Assembly: GCA_040881945.1 (NCBI GenBank)
Contig: JBBECF010000056.1
Span: 1-6,411 of the forward strand
DNA length: 6,411 nucleotides
Origin: JBBECF01 sp040881945
GTDB lineage: Bacteria; Pseudomonadota; Alphaproteobacteria; Dongiales; Dongiaceae
Direction: 5' to 3'
The first letter of the stretch is position 1. Each line of letters begins with the position of its first letter. Both the position numbers and the translations under genes were made by a program. Below, one piece after another: positions 1-6,369 of the stretch. Below the pieces are notes generated by a model. It saw only the letters and a program-made list of their open reading frames with translations, was not told the DNA's origin and did not search any database.

Positions 1-387
1 CTCGAAGGCGAGATGCAGGGACCGCGCGAGGACGAACAGCGCCGCCTTCGCCTGATCAGCGACCAGCTCCGGGAGGCGCTTTCGGCCTCCGGCCGGTACG
101 TCGTCATCGACCTTGCGCCCGTCCGCGAGCAGATCGCCGCCGCCGGTTACCTGCATGGCTGCAACGGCTGCGCGACGACGATCGCGCGGCCGCTCGGCGC
201 CGATCTCGCCATCACCGGTACGGTGCAGAAGGTCAGCAACCTGATCCTCAACATCAACCTCTACATTTCGGACACGGCCGGCACGGCGCCGCGGCGCGCG
301 ATGAGCGTCGACATCCGCGGCAATACCGACGAATCCTGGTCGCGCGGCCTATCCTATCTGGTGCGCAACCGGCTGCTCGCGGATTAG
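1..387 (+). CDS. DUF3280/DUF2380-like protein, 3' part (5' end outside window)
   Basis: The reading frame is open from base 1 and ends at TAG 385-387, giving 128 visible residues. An ATG at 13 is in frame, but the frame continues upstream of it, and proteins of this kind are usually longer with an N-terminal signal peptide, so I treat the gene as truncated by the window edge. Visible features are a helix rich in charged residues, a GRYVVIDLAPV strand, a CNGC pair of cysteines, the segment IARPLGADLAITGTVQKVSN, and a C-terminal DIRGNTDESWSRG motif followed by YLVRNRLL. From memory these match a small family of unknown function (DUF3280, sometimes labelled DUF2380) that often sits near PQQ alcohol dehydrogenase genes. 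The function is unknown. It lies 58 nt upstream of the importer genes in the same direction and may be co-transcribed with them. The family name rests on recall, not on a search. Confidence 0.75.
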   Translation, partial: LEGEMQGPREDEQRRLRLISDQLREALSASGRYVVIDLAPVREQIAAAGYLHGCNGCATTIARPLGADLAITGTVQKVSNLILNINLYISDTAGTAPRRAMSVDIRGNTDESWSRGLSYLVRNRLLAD

Positions 388-433
388 CCGCCGCGGCGGC
401 GTGACGCGGGGACGGTCCGAGCGTCGCAGGACA

Positions 434-439
434 AGGGAG
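434..439 (+). promoter_or_regulatory. Ribosome binding site of the binding-protein gene
   Basis: AGGGAG lies 6 nt upstream of the ATG at 446, with an A-rich spacer. It decides the start: the in-frame GTG at 401 would add 15 highly charged residues ahead of an otherwise ordinary signal peptide and has no comparable ribosome binding site. Confidence 0.8.
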
Positions 440-445
440 AAAAAA

Positions 446-1438
446 ATGACGAGATCGCTTCGCGCCACGCGCCTGTTCGCGGCCGCCGTCCTGGCGTGCC
501 TGACCGTCGCGGCGGCGCCGCCGGTGGCGGCGGGCGCGGTCAAGATCGGCGTACTGAAATTCGGCACCGTGAATTGGGAGCTCGACGTGATCGAGACCCA
601 CGGCCTCGACAAGGCGGAGGGGTTCGACCTCCAGGTCGTCGAGCTGGCCGGCAAGGACGCCACCACCGTGGCCCTGCAGGCCGGCGACGTGGACGTGATC
701 GTGACCGACTGGATTTGGGTGTCGCGCGCCCGCGCCGAGGGCGCGGCCTTCACCTTCGTGCCTTACTCCACCGCCGTCGGCGGCCTGATGGTGCCCGCCG
801 ACTCAGCCGTGCGCACGCTCGCCGACCTCAAGGGCAAGAAGCTCGGCATCGCCGGCGGGCCGGTGGACAAGAGTTGGCTGCTGATTCGCGCGCTGGCGGA
901 GCGGCGCCACGGCATCGACCTCGACGCGGCGACGGACAAGGTGTTCGCCGCGCCGCCCCTGCTCAACGAGGAGATCCGGCTCGGCCGCCTCGACGCCGTG
1001 ATCAACTTCTGGCACTTCCTCGCCCGCCTCGAGGCCCAGGGCCTGCGCACCCTCGTCAGCGTCGAGGAGGCGGCGCGGGAACTCGGCTTCGCCGCCGATG
1101 CGCCGCTGCTCGGCTATGTCTTCGACGAGGCCTGGGCCGAGGCGCACCGGGACGACGTGCTGGCCCTGGTGCGCGCCAGCCGCGCGGCGAAGCGCATCAT
1201 GCAGGAGTCGGACGCCGAATGGGAGCGGCTGCGCCCGCTGACCGGGGCCGAGGACGACGCCACCTTCGCGGCGCTCAAGGCCGGCTACCGCCGCGGCATC
1301 CCGAAAAGCTGGGGCGAGGCGGAGCGGGCCGACGCCGAGGGCCTGTTCGCGCTGCTGGCGGAGCTCGGCGGCGAGGAGTTGGTCGGCAAGAGCCGCGAAC
1401 TGCAGCCCGGCACCTTCTGGGCGCCCGTCGCCTATTGA
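446..1438 (+). CDS. ABC importer substrate-binding protein, NitT/TauT/SsuA-like
   Basis: This 330-residue periplasmic binding protein belongs to the COG0715 type that serves importers of nitrate, sulfonates, thiamine precursors and similar small molecules. The N-terminus is a Sec signal peptide: arginines at 3, 6 and 9, a hydrophobic core at about 10-24, and likely cleavage near residue 29. The mature protein starts with the strand VKIGVLKFGTVNWELDVI (32-49), then a GLDKAEGFDLQVVELAG segment. GDVDVIVTDWIW (80-91) and LADLKGKKLGIAGG (125-138) are typical of the two-lobed fold in this family. The length fits the family. The next gene begins 5 nt downstream with no clear ribosome binding site of its own, so the two are probably translationally coupled. 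From memory, close relatives occur beside xoxF in other alphaproteobacteria, with a similar TVNWELDVI start. The ligand is unknown; the xoxF linkage suggests a role tied to methanol oxidation, which is inference. Confidence 0.88.
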   Translation: MTRSLRATRLFAAAVLACLTVAAAPPVAAGAVKIGVLKFGTVNWELDVIETHGLDKAEGFDLQVVELAGKDATTVALQAGDVDVIVTDWIWVSRARAEGAAFTFVPYSTAVGGLMVPADSAVRTLADLKGKKLGIAGGPVDKSWLLIRALAERRHGIDLDAATDKVFAAPPLLNEEIRLGRLDAVINFWHFLARLEAQGLRTLVSVEEAARELGFAADAPLLGYVFDEAWAEAHRDDVLALVRASRAAKRIMQESDAEWERLRPLTGAEDDATFAALKAGYRRGIPKSWGEAERADAEGLFALLAELGGEELVGKSRELQPGTFWAPVAY

Positions 1439-1443
1439 GCGCG

Positions 1444-2193
1444 ATGACCCTGCGGTTCGCCGTCTGGAAGCAGGCGGCCTCGTTCGTCGCGTTCGTGGCG
1501 CTGTGGCAGCTCGTTTCGGCGTTCGCCGACAGCCGCCTGTTGCCGCCGCCGGCGGCGGTGCTGGACCGGCTGGCCGCCGGACTGGCCAGCGGCGATCTGC
1601 CGCTGCATATCGGCATCACCCTGGCCCGGGTGGCCGTCAGCTTCACCCTGGCCATGCTGATCGGCACCGCCATCGGCATCGCCCTGGGCCGGTCGCCGGC
1701 GCTCGACCGTTTCTTCGACCCCTGGCTGGTGCTGTTTCTCAACGTCCCGGCCCTGGTCACGATCATCCTTTGCTATGTCTGGTTCGGGCTGATCGAGGCC
1801 GCGGCGATCGCGGCGGTCGCCGTCAACAAGATCCCGAACGTGGTGGTCACGCTGCGCGAAGGGGCGCGTGCCTTGAACCGGGATTATCTGGAGATGGCCC
1901 AGGTGTTCCGCCTGGGGCCGGCGAAAACACTGCGCCACGTCGTCCTGCCGCAGCTCTTCCCCTTCTCGATGGCGGCGGCGCGCTCGGGCCTGGCGCTGAT
2001 CTGGAAGATCGTGCTGGTGGTCGAGCTGCTCGGGCGCAGCAACGGCGTCGGCTTCCAGATCCACCTGTTCTTCCAGTTCTTCGACGTCGCCAGCATCCTC
2101 GCTTACACGATCGCCTTCGTCGCGGTGATCCAGGTCATCGAGCTCGCCATCCTGCAACCGCTCGAGCGACGGGCCGCCCAGTGGCGCCGGTAA
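1444..2193 (+). CDS. ABC importer permease, SsuC/TauC-like
   Basis: This 249-residue inner-membrane permease has the binding-protein-dependent transport fold (BPD_transp_1). About six hydrophobic segments can be seen, near residues 10-27, 57-82, 92-114, 117-135, 177-197 and 215-237. The cytoplasmic EAA loop that docks on the ATPase is recognisable as EMAQVFRLG (150-158) followed by the conserved LP at 168-169. I chose the ATG at 1444 because it lies 5 nt after the binding-protein stop and gives a normal family length. The frame stays open far upstream, but only as a shadow of the previous gene. No good Shine-Dalgarno sequence precedes it, which points to coupling with the gene before. It should act as a homodimer with the downstream ATPase. 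Two copies of this one permease are expected per transporter, since no second permease gene is present. The substrate is unknown. Confidence 0.9.
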   Translation: MTLRFAVWKQAASFVAFVALWQLVSAFADSRLLPPPAAVLDRLAAGLASGDLPLHIGITLARVAVSFTLAMLIGTAIGIALGRSPALDRFFDPWLVLFLNVPALVTIILCYVWFGLIEAAAIAAVAVNKIPNVVVTLREGARALNRDYLEMAQVFRLGPAKTLRHVVLPQLFPFSMAAARSGLALIWKIVLVVELLGRSNGVGFQIHLFFQFFDVASILAYTIAFVAVIQVIELAILQPLERRAAQWRR

Positions 2194-2939
2194 GCGACCT
2201 GGAGATCGACGTTCGGGAGAAGCTCTACCCGGCCGTCGGCGGCGCGGCGCCGCATCTGGCGCTGAAGAACCTCCGGATCACCGTGCGGCACGCCGAGTTC
2301 GTTTGCGTGCTCGGGGCGTCGGGCTGCGGCAAGACGACGCTGCTCAACATCGTCGCCGGTCTCGACCGCGATTTCGCAGGGCGGATCGCGCTGCCGGCCG
2401 GCCCCGGCAAGACGGAGCCGGTTGTCGGCTACGTCTTCCAGAACCCGCGGCTGCTGCCGTGGCGGACCGTGATCGAGAACATCCGGCTGGTGCTGAACCC
2501 GGAGCAGGTCCGCTCCGGCATCGTCGAGGAGCTGTTGGCCGCGACCGGGCTGCAGGACTTTCCGCGGGTCTATCCCGAGCGGCTGTCGGTCGGCATGACC
2601 CGGCGCGTGGCGCTGGCCCGGGCCTTCGCCGTGCGGCCCGACCTCTTGCTCATGGACGAGCCGTTCGTTTCGCTCGACGAGCCGACCGCGCACCGCCTGC
2701 GGCTCCTCCTCCTCGAGATCTGGGGCCGGCGCCCGACCACGGTCTTGTTCGTCACCCACGACACGCGTGAGGCGGTGCTGCTCGCCGACCGCATCGTCCT
2801 CATGTCGCCGGCGCCCGGCACGGTCGCGGCCGAGGTGCCGATCGACGTGCCGCGCGCCGAACGCGCCGACCCGGGCGTCGCGGAGCGGCTGCGCCAGCGC
2901 GTCGTCGGCGAACGCGAGGACCTGATGCGCGCGTTGTGA
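2181..2939 (+). CDS. ABC importer ATPase, SsuB/TauB-like, with atypical signature LSVGM
   Basis: This 252-residue nucleotide-binding subunit drives the importer. Visible motifs are Walker A GASGCGKTT (45-53, Lys51), the Q-loop with Gln87 in VFQNPRLLPWR, Walker B LLLMDEP with Asp159 and Glu160, a D-loop SLD, and the switch histidine His193 in VTHD. The signature reads LSVGM (135-139) instead of the common LSGGQ/LSGGM, so the first of the two glycines is replaced by valine while the second is kept. All catalytic residues are present, so the protein is probably active. The start is set at GTG 2181, which overlaps the permease gene by 13 nt. This is the only start codon in this frame that keeps the first strands of the fold without extending deep into the permease gene. 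The overlap implies translational coupling. The stop codon ends at the edge of the large inverted repeat. Family assignment is firm; cargo is not. Confidence 0.9.
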   Translation: MAPVSDLEIDVREKLYPAVGGAAPHLALKNLRITVRHAEFVCVLGASGCGKTTLLNIVAGLDRDFAGRIALPAGPGKTEPVVGYVFQNPRLLPWRTVIENIRLVLNPEQVRSGIVEELLAATGLQDFPRVYPERLSVGMTRRVALARAFAVRPDLLLMDEPFVSLDEPTAHRLRLLLLEIWGRRPTTVLFVTHDTREAVLLADRIVLMSPAPGTVAAEVPIDVPRAERADPGVAERLRQRVVGEREDLMRAL

Positions 2940-2993
2940 GCAAGAAAGGGGACAGTCCCCTTTTGCGTAAAGGGGACTGTCCCCTTTCTTGCT
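2939..2993. repeat. Perfect 25-bp inverted repeat, REP-like; likely bidirectional terminator
   Basis: The arms 2939-2963 and 2969-2993 are exact reverse complements, separated by the 5-nt loop TGCGT. Each arm contains GGGGACAGTCCCC flanked by AAA and TTT, which is itself palindromic except for its central base. The element can therefore fold as one long hairpin or as two short ones. It fills the whole gap between the convergent ATPase and xoxJ genes: A2939 is the last base of the ATPase TGA, and 2992-2993 belong to the xoxJ TAG. Position and symmetry fit termination of both transcripts. From memory, the AAAGGGGACAGTCCCC unit is a dispersed intergenic palindrome in many GC-rich bacteria (often mistranslated as KGTVPF), so it may be a REP-type mobile palindrome rather than a purpose-made terminator. 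There is no long T-run after the stem. Confidence 0.85.
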
Positions 2994-3828
2994 ACGGCGT
3001 CGTGATCGGCTCGCCCTGCTCGTCGAGCAGCGGCACGCCGTAGTCGAGGAGGATGCGGTCGATCTCGGCCTGATTGCGCCGAATCAGGTCGTTGATCTCG
3101 CGCTTCCACTCCGGCTCGTTCGCCCGCACGCCCATGGTGATGCGGTAGTCGAGCTTCAGCGGATTCGCTTCCGAGCGCAACGGCACGACGACGAGCGGCG
3201 TCGCCGACTGCTTGGCGTAATATCCGACAATGGGGCCCCAGAGAATACCGACGTCGATCTTGCCGGCGGCGACGTCCTCGACGAGATCGCGCCCCGGCGA
3301 TTCGAAGCGCGTGTCGACGACGAGGTGATAGGCGTGGCTGCGCCCGAGCAGCCCCTTCCGCGCCAGCAGCGTCGCCGGCGGCGTGCCGGCGACGATCCCG
3401 ATTTCGAGCGACCGCATCGCCGGGTCGTCGAGCGAGGTCGGCGACGCGCCGGAGTCCTTGCGGTAGACGAGGCTGAAGGCCGAGCGGTAATAGGGGTTGG
3501 TGTTCTGCAGCTGGTCGTTGCCGAGAATGGTCCCGACGACCAGGTCGCATTTGCGCGCGCGCAGCGTGTTGCGGATGAACCCGACGGAATCGGGGAACCA
3601 CGTGTACCTGACCGGGACCTTGAGATCCCGCGCCAGCAGCTCGGCGATCTTGTTCTCGAATCCCTCGCCGGCCTCGTTCGAGAACGGCAGATTGTGGGGG
3701 TCGGCGCAGACCCGTAAGGCCGAGCGGTCCACGGCCTCGGCGGTGGCGGCGCGCGCCGGGCCTGCGCCGGCGACCGACAGCGCGACCGCCGCCGCCGCGA
3801 ACAGGCGCCAATGGCTGAACGCTGTCAT
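2992..3828 (-). CDS. xoxJ: XoxJ, quinoprotein-dehydrogenase-associated periplasmic binding-like protein
   Basis: This 278-residue protein has the extracellular solute-binding family 3 fold and belongs with MxaJ/XoxJ. A Sec signal peptide covers residues 1-27 (hydrophobic run 9-23, ending PARA). The mature start carries the MxaJ/XoxJ hallmark LRVCADPHNLPFSN (38-51) followed by GFENKIAELLA (56-66). Further family features are VRYTWFPDSVGFIRNTLRAR (73-92), CDLVVGT (94-100) and DVGILWGPIVGYYA (192-205). Cys41 and Cys94 are the only cysteines in the mature part and could form a disulfide. Although built like an ABC binding protein, family members are thought to interact with or help activate the dehydrogenase rather than import a solute; the exact role is unsettled. 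I chose the ATG at 3828 because it gives a clean signal peptide and lies 14 nt after the xoxG stop. Gene order xoxF-xoxG-xoxJ supports the name. Confidence 0.92.
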   Translation of the reverse strand: MTAFSHWRLFAAAAVALSVAGAGPARAATAEAVDRSALRVCADPHNLPFSNEAGEGFENKIAELLARDLKVPVRYTWFPDSVGFIRNTLRARKCDLVVGTILGNDQLQNTNPYYRSAFSLVYRKDSGASPTSLDDPAMRSLEIGIVAGTPPATLLARKGLLGRSHAYHLVVDTRFESPGRDLVEDVAAGKIDVGILWGPIVGYYAKQSATPLVVVPLRSEANPLKLDYRITMGVRANEPEWKREINDLIRRNQAEIDRILLDYGVPLLDEQGEPITTP

Positions 3829-3842
3829 GGACGACCGCCACC

Positions 3843-4319
3843 CTAGCCCATACAGGCGCTGTCGCGCGCGGCCGATTCGGCCGGCTTCGGTTCGTTCGGC
3901 GGCCGGCCGCGGCCGATCGCGCCGTCGGAGCGGGCCTTCAAATACGCGTAAATGTCGTCGACGAAGCACATCACGTTGCGGTTTTCGCCGAACGCCGGCA
4001 TTTTCCTGAAGCTGGAGCTCGAGACCACCTCCTTGCCGTTGACGACGATGTCGAGATACTCGTCGTAGGTCATCGTCTTCAGGGACTCGGCCAGGGCCGG
4101 TCCGAACGAGCTGCCCAGGCCGTCGGGTCCGTGGCAAACGTGGCATTCCGCATGGTAGCGCCGGAATCCGCTGAAGGTGTACCAGTCGACCTTGCCGTCG
4201 GCGCCGACGCTGTACGGCTTTTCCTCCCCGCCTGCGGCGGCACCCGCCACAACCGCCAAGGCGGCCGCCGCGGTCAGGCCGACGCAGAAGAGCGTACCGT
4301 GCAATTGCTTTCGTGTCAT
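3843..4319 (-). CDS. xoxG: XoxG, c-type cytochrome electron acceptor of XoxF
   Basis: This 158-residue periplasmic monohaem cytochrome c (cytochrome cL type) takes electrons from XoxF and passes them toward the terminal oxidase chain. Residues 1 to about 29 form a Sec signal peptide. The single haem site is CHVCH (Cys59, Cys62, His63) in YHAECHVCHGPDGLG. Met107 in RKMPAFGEN is the likely sixth ligand. The stretch ENRNVMCFVDDIYAYLKAR (112-130) and the following RGRP are, from memory, typical of XoxG. Two extra cysteines, Cys118 and the near-terminal Cys156, lie outside the haem motif and could pair. The ATG at 4319 lacks a recognisable Shine-Dalgarno sequence. It lies 97 nt downstream of xoxF, and the gap holds a strong hairpin, so its expression is probably set lower than that of xoxF. 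Confidence 0.93.
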   Translation of the reverse strand: MTRKQLHGTLFCVGLTAAAALAVVAGAAAGGEEKPYSVGADGKVDWYTFSGFRRYHAECHVCHGPDGLGSSFGPALAESLKTMTYDEYLDIVVNGKEVVSSSSFRKMPAFGENRNVMCFVDDIYAYLKARSDGAIGRGRPPNEPKPAESAARDSACMG

Positions 4320-4343
4320 GGGATGTGGCTTTGCCCGCGCGCG

Positions 4344-4409
4344 CCGATCGAGAGCGGGCCCGACATCCGGCTGGCAGCCGAATGTCGGGCCCGAGGTTCG
4401 ATCGATCGG
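4344..4409 (-). promoter_or_regulatory. Hairpin between xoxF and xoxG (attenuator or mRNA-stabilising element)
   Basis: A long imperfect stem-loop begins 8 nt after the xoxF stop. The core arms 4355-4366 and 4382-4393 (CGGGCCCGACAT and its reverse complement) match over all 12 bp. After one mismatch (4367/4381) they continue into a 5-bp CGGCT/AGCCG stem with a 3-nt loop at 4373-4375. An outer 8-bp stem, 4344-4351 with 4402-4409 (CCGATCGA and complement), can close it across an internal loop. In the direction of xoxF transcription no T-run follows, so it does not look like a classic intrinsic terminator. Protection of xoxF mRNA 3' ends, or partial termination giving more XoxF than XoxG, would fit. 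The structure is read by eye; the role is inference. Confidence 0.7.
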
Positions 4410-4416
4410 ACGACCG

Positions 4417-6204
4417 TTAGGGTAGTGTGAACACCGTCAGGACGCCGCCGAGCTGGGTGTAGTTCGACAACGCCTTGTAGGCGCCAACCGCACCGAGACC
4501 GGCCGTGGGCTCCGTCAGACCCGCCGCCAAGCCGATACCGGCCCAGCCGCCGACGCCCGAGAGCACGGCAACGTACTGCTTGCCCTTGTGCATATAGGTG
4601 TTGACGTTGCCGATGATGCCCGACGGCGTCTTGAACTTGTACAGCTCCTTGCCGGTCTTGGCGTCGACCGCCTTGAGGTAGCCTTCGAGCGTGCCGTAGA
4701 ACACCACGTCGCCCGCGGTAGAGAGCGCGCCGCTCCATACCGAGAACGGCTCCGGGTTCGACCAGACGATCTTGCCCGTGCCCGCGTCCCAGGCGATGAA
4801 GTTGCCGAGATGCGTGCCGCCCGGCGCCGGGTACATGCTAAGCGTCGCCCCGACGTAAGGCTGGCCGGCCGTGTAGGAGACGCGGAACGGCTCGTAGTCC
4901 ATGCAGACGTGGTTGGTCGGCACGTAGAACAGGCCGGTACGCGGCGAGAAGGTCGCCGGCTGTTGATCCTTCGAGCCGAGCGCCGCCGGGCAGATGCCCT
5001 TCGAGTTCACGTCCTCGCCCCCGGCATGGGTCGAATACTTCTCGACCACCTGCGGACGGCCGGTTGCCATGTCGACATTGGTCGCCCAGTTGACGGCCGG
5101 GTCGAACTTCTCGGCCACCAACAGCTCGCCCGTGACGCGGTCGAGCGTATAGCCGAAGCCGTTGCGGTCGAAGTGGACCAGGGCCTTGCGCTCCGCGCCC
5201 TTCACCTTGATGTCGGCGAGGATCATCTCGTTGATGCCGTCGTAGTCCCACTCGTCGTGGGGGGTCATCTGATAGACCCACTTCGCCATGCCGGTATCGG
5301 GGTTACGGGCGAAGATGGTCATCGACCAACGGTTGTCGCCCGGACGCTGCACCGGGTTCCAGGTGCTGGGGTTGCCCGACCCGTAATAGATCAGGTCGAG
5401 CTGCGGATCGTAGGAGAACCACCCCCAGGTGGTGCCGCCGCCGATCTTCCATTGGTCGCCTTCCCAGGTCGCCGTGCCGGAATCCTTGCCGACCGGCTTG
5501 CCGAGATGGGTGGTCTTCGCCGGATCCAGGAGCGTGTCGGCATCCGGACCCATCGAATAGCCGCGCCACACCTGCTTGCCGTCGGCGAGGCTATAGGCCG
5601 TGAGGCTGCCGCGCACGCCGAACTCGCCGCCGCTGATGCCGATCAAGACCTTGTCCTTGACCACCAACGGCGCGCTGGTCCCCGTCGAACCCGACTTCGG
5701 ATCGCCGTTGACCGCCTTCCACACGACCTCGCCGGTCTTGGCGTCGAGCGCCACGACCGTGGTGTCGGCCTGGTACAGGATGATCTTGCCGTCGCCGTAG
5801 GCGACGCCGCGGTTGACCGTGTCGCAGCACATCACCGGGATGGTGTCCGGATCCTGCTTCGGCTCGTATTTCCAGATGATCCGGCCGTTGTCATTGAGAT
5901 CGAGCGCGAACACGGTGTTCGGAAACGGCGCGTGGACGTACATGGTGTCGCCGATCACCAGCGGTCCGCCCTCGTGGCCGCGCAGCACGCCGGTCGAGAA
6001 GGTCCAGGCGACCTTCAGGCTGTCGACGTTGCCCTGGTTGATCTGATCCAACCCGCTATAGCGCGTGTTGGCGTAGTTCCCGGCCGGCTGCGACCACAGC
6101 GCCGGGTCCTTCTCCATCTTCATAAGTTCTTCGTTCGCCATGGCGGCGGCGGGCAACATCAGCCCCGCCGACAGCGCCAGGGCTAATTTTGTAGTCCCTC
6201 GCAT
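4417..6204 (-). CDS. xoxF: XoxF, lanthanide- and PQQ-dependent methanol dehydrogenase (XoxF5-like)
   Basis: This 595-residue periplasmic quinoprotein oxidises methanol to formaldehyde (some relatives go on to formate) using PQQ and a light lanthanide. A Sec signal peptide ends at about residue 23 (PAAAMAN). The rest is an eight-bladed propeller with repeated tryptophan-docking-like segments such as ALDAKTGEVVWK and AVDAKTGKELYKF. Active-site features seen are the vicinal cysteines Cys126-Cys127, Glu194 in GGEFGVRG, Trp260 in GGTTWGW, Asn278 in GSGNPS, and Asp320 and Asp322 in HDEWDYDGINE. Asp320 is the expected catalytic base. Asp322 is the extra acidic ligand of lanthanide enzymes, where calcium MxaF has alanine. 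Cys405 and Cys434 probably form a disulfide. The sequence closely follows my memory of Methylobacterium XoxF1, hence clade 5. Length is near the usual 600. The ATG at 6204 is fixed by a strong ribosome binding site. It is the first gene of xoxFGJ. Confidence 0.97.
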   Translation of the reverse strand: MRGTTKLALALSAGLMLPAAAMANEELMKMEKDPALWSQPAGNYANTRYSGLDQINQGNVDSLKVAWTFSTGVLRGHEGGPLVIGDTMYVHAPFPNTVFALDLNDNGRIIWKYEPKQDPDTIPVMCCDTVNRGVAYGDGKIILYQADTTVVALDAKTGEVVWKAVNGDPKSGSTGTSAPLVVKDKVLIGISGGEFGVRGSLTAYSLADGKQVWRGYSMGPDADTLLDPAKTTHLGKPVGKDSGTATWEGDQWKIGGGTTWGWFSYDPQLDLIYYGSGNPSTWNPVQRPGDNRWSMTIFARNPDTGMAKWVYQMTPHDEWDYDGINEMILADIKVKGAERKALVHFDRNGFGYTLDRVTGELLVAEKFDPAVNWATNVDMATGRPQVVEKYSTHAGGEDVNSKGICPAALGSKDQQPATFSPRTGLFYVPTNHVCMDYEPFRVSYTAGQPYVGATLSMYPAPGGTHLGNFIAWDAGTGKIVWSNPEPFSVWSGALSTAGDVVFYGTLEGYLKAVDAKTGKELYKFKTPSGIIGNVNTYMHKGKQYVAVLSGVGGWAGIGLAAGLTEPTAGLGAVGAYKALSNYTQLGGVLTVFTLP

Positions 6205-6211
6205 TTAGAAA

Positions 6212-6219
6212 TCCTCCCT
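6212..6219 (-). promoter_or_regulatory. Strong ribosome binding site of xoxF
   Basis: On the - strand AGGGAGGA lies 7 nt before the xoxF ATG. It is the best Shine-Dalgarno match in the window, fits a highly expressed gene, and contrasts with the poor or absent sites before xoxG, the permease and the ATPase. Confidence 0.85.
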
Positions 6220-6301
6220 TTCGATGATTCTGACATTGCCGGCGCGGCTCTTCGGATAGCCGGGCGGTTCGACGACAGGGCGCGATCTTCTCGTTTACAG
6301 C

Positions 6302-6357
6302 GTCCGCCTTGGGAGGCCGGCAGACCGGTTGACGGATCGCCCCCGTCGGACTCTCCC
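6302..6357 (-). other. Possible structured 5' leader of xoxF (tentative)
   Basis: Read on the - strand, four short complementary pairs can be drawn. GGGAG (6353-6357) can pair with CTCCC (6311-6315). Inside it sit a GACGG/CCGTC hairpin with a 7-nt loop (6331-6335 with 6343-6347) and a CCGG/CCGG hairpin with a 4-nt loop (6317-6320 with 6325-6328). GTCCG/CGGAC (6347-6351 with 6302-6306) crosses the first pair in pseudoknot fashion; it shares base 6347 with the inner hairpin. I do not recognise a known riboswitch class. Short GC pairs are common by chance in DNA of this composition, so this is only a candidate. Confidence 0.25.
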
Positions 6358-6369
6358 TGAATCGCGGCA

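Noticed and set aside
387..400. Perfect 14-bp palindrome just after the DUF3280-like stop
   Set aside because: It has no loop and no T-run, so it is a poor terminator; probably GC-rich chance sequence.
488..499. Possible lipobox (VLAC, residues 15-18) in the binding protein
   Set aside because: The hydrophobic stretch before the cysteine is too short after Arg9 and continues past it; an ordinary Sec cleavage near residue 29 fits better.
1543..1558. Perfect 16-bp GC palindrome in the permease gene
   Set aside because: It is produced by a Pro/Ala-coding run in GC-rich codons and has no loop, so a regulatory role is not supported.
1432..2157. Open frame of 241 codons on the - strand across the permease gene
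   Set aside because: The product is rich in Asp, Gln and Arg with no fold, and is a shadow of a well-supported membrane protein on the + strand.
2570..3841. Open frame of 423 codons on the - strand containing a duplicated KGTVPF peptide
   Set aside because: KGTVPF is the translation of the intergenic palindrome; the rest is out of frame with xoxJ and antisense to the ATPase.
4588..6186. Long open frame of 532 codons antisense to xoxF
   Set aside because: It mirrors the GC-rich codons of xoxF, gives an Arg/Val/Asp-rich sequence with no recognisable domain, and the opposite strand is an unambiguous enzyme.
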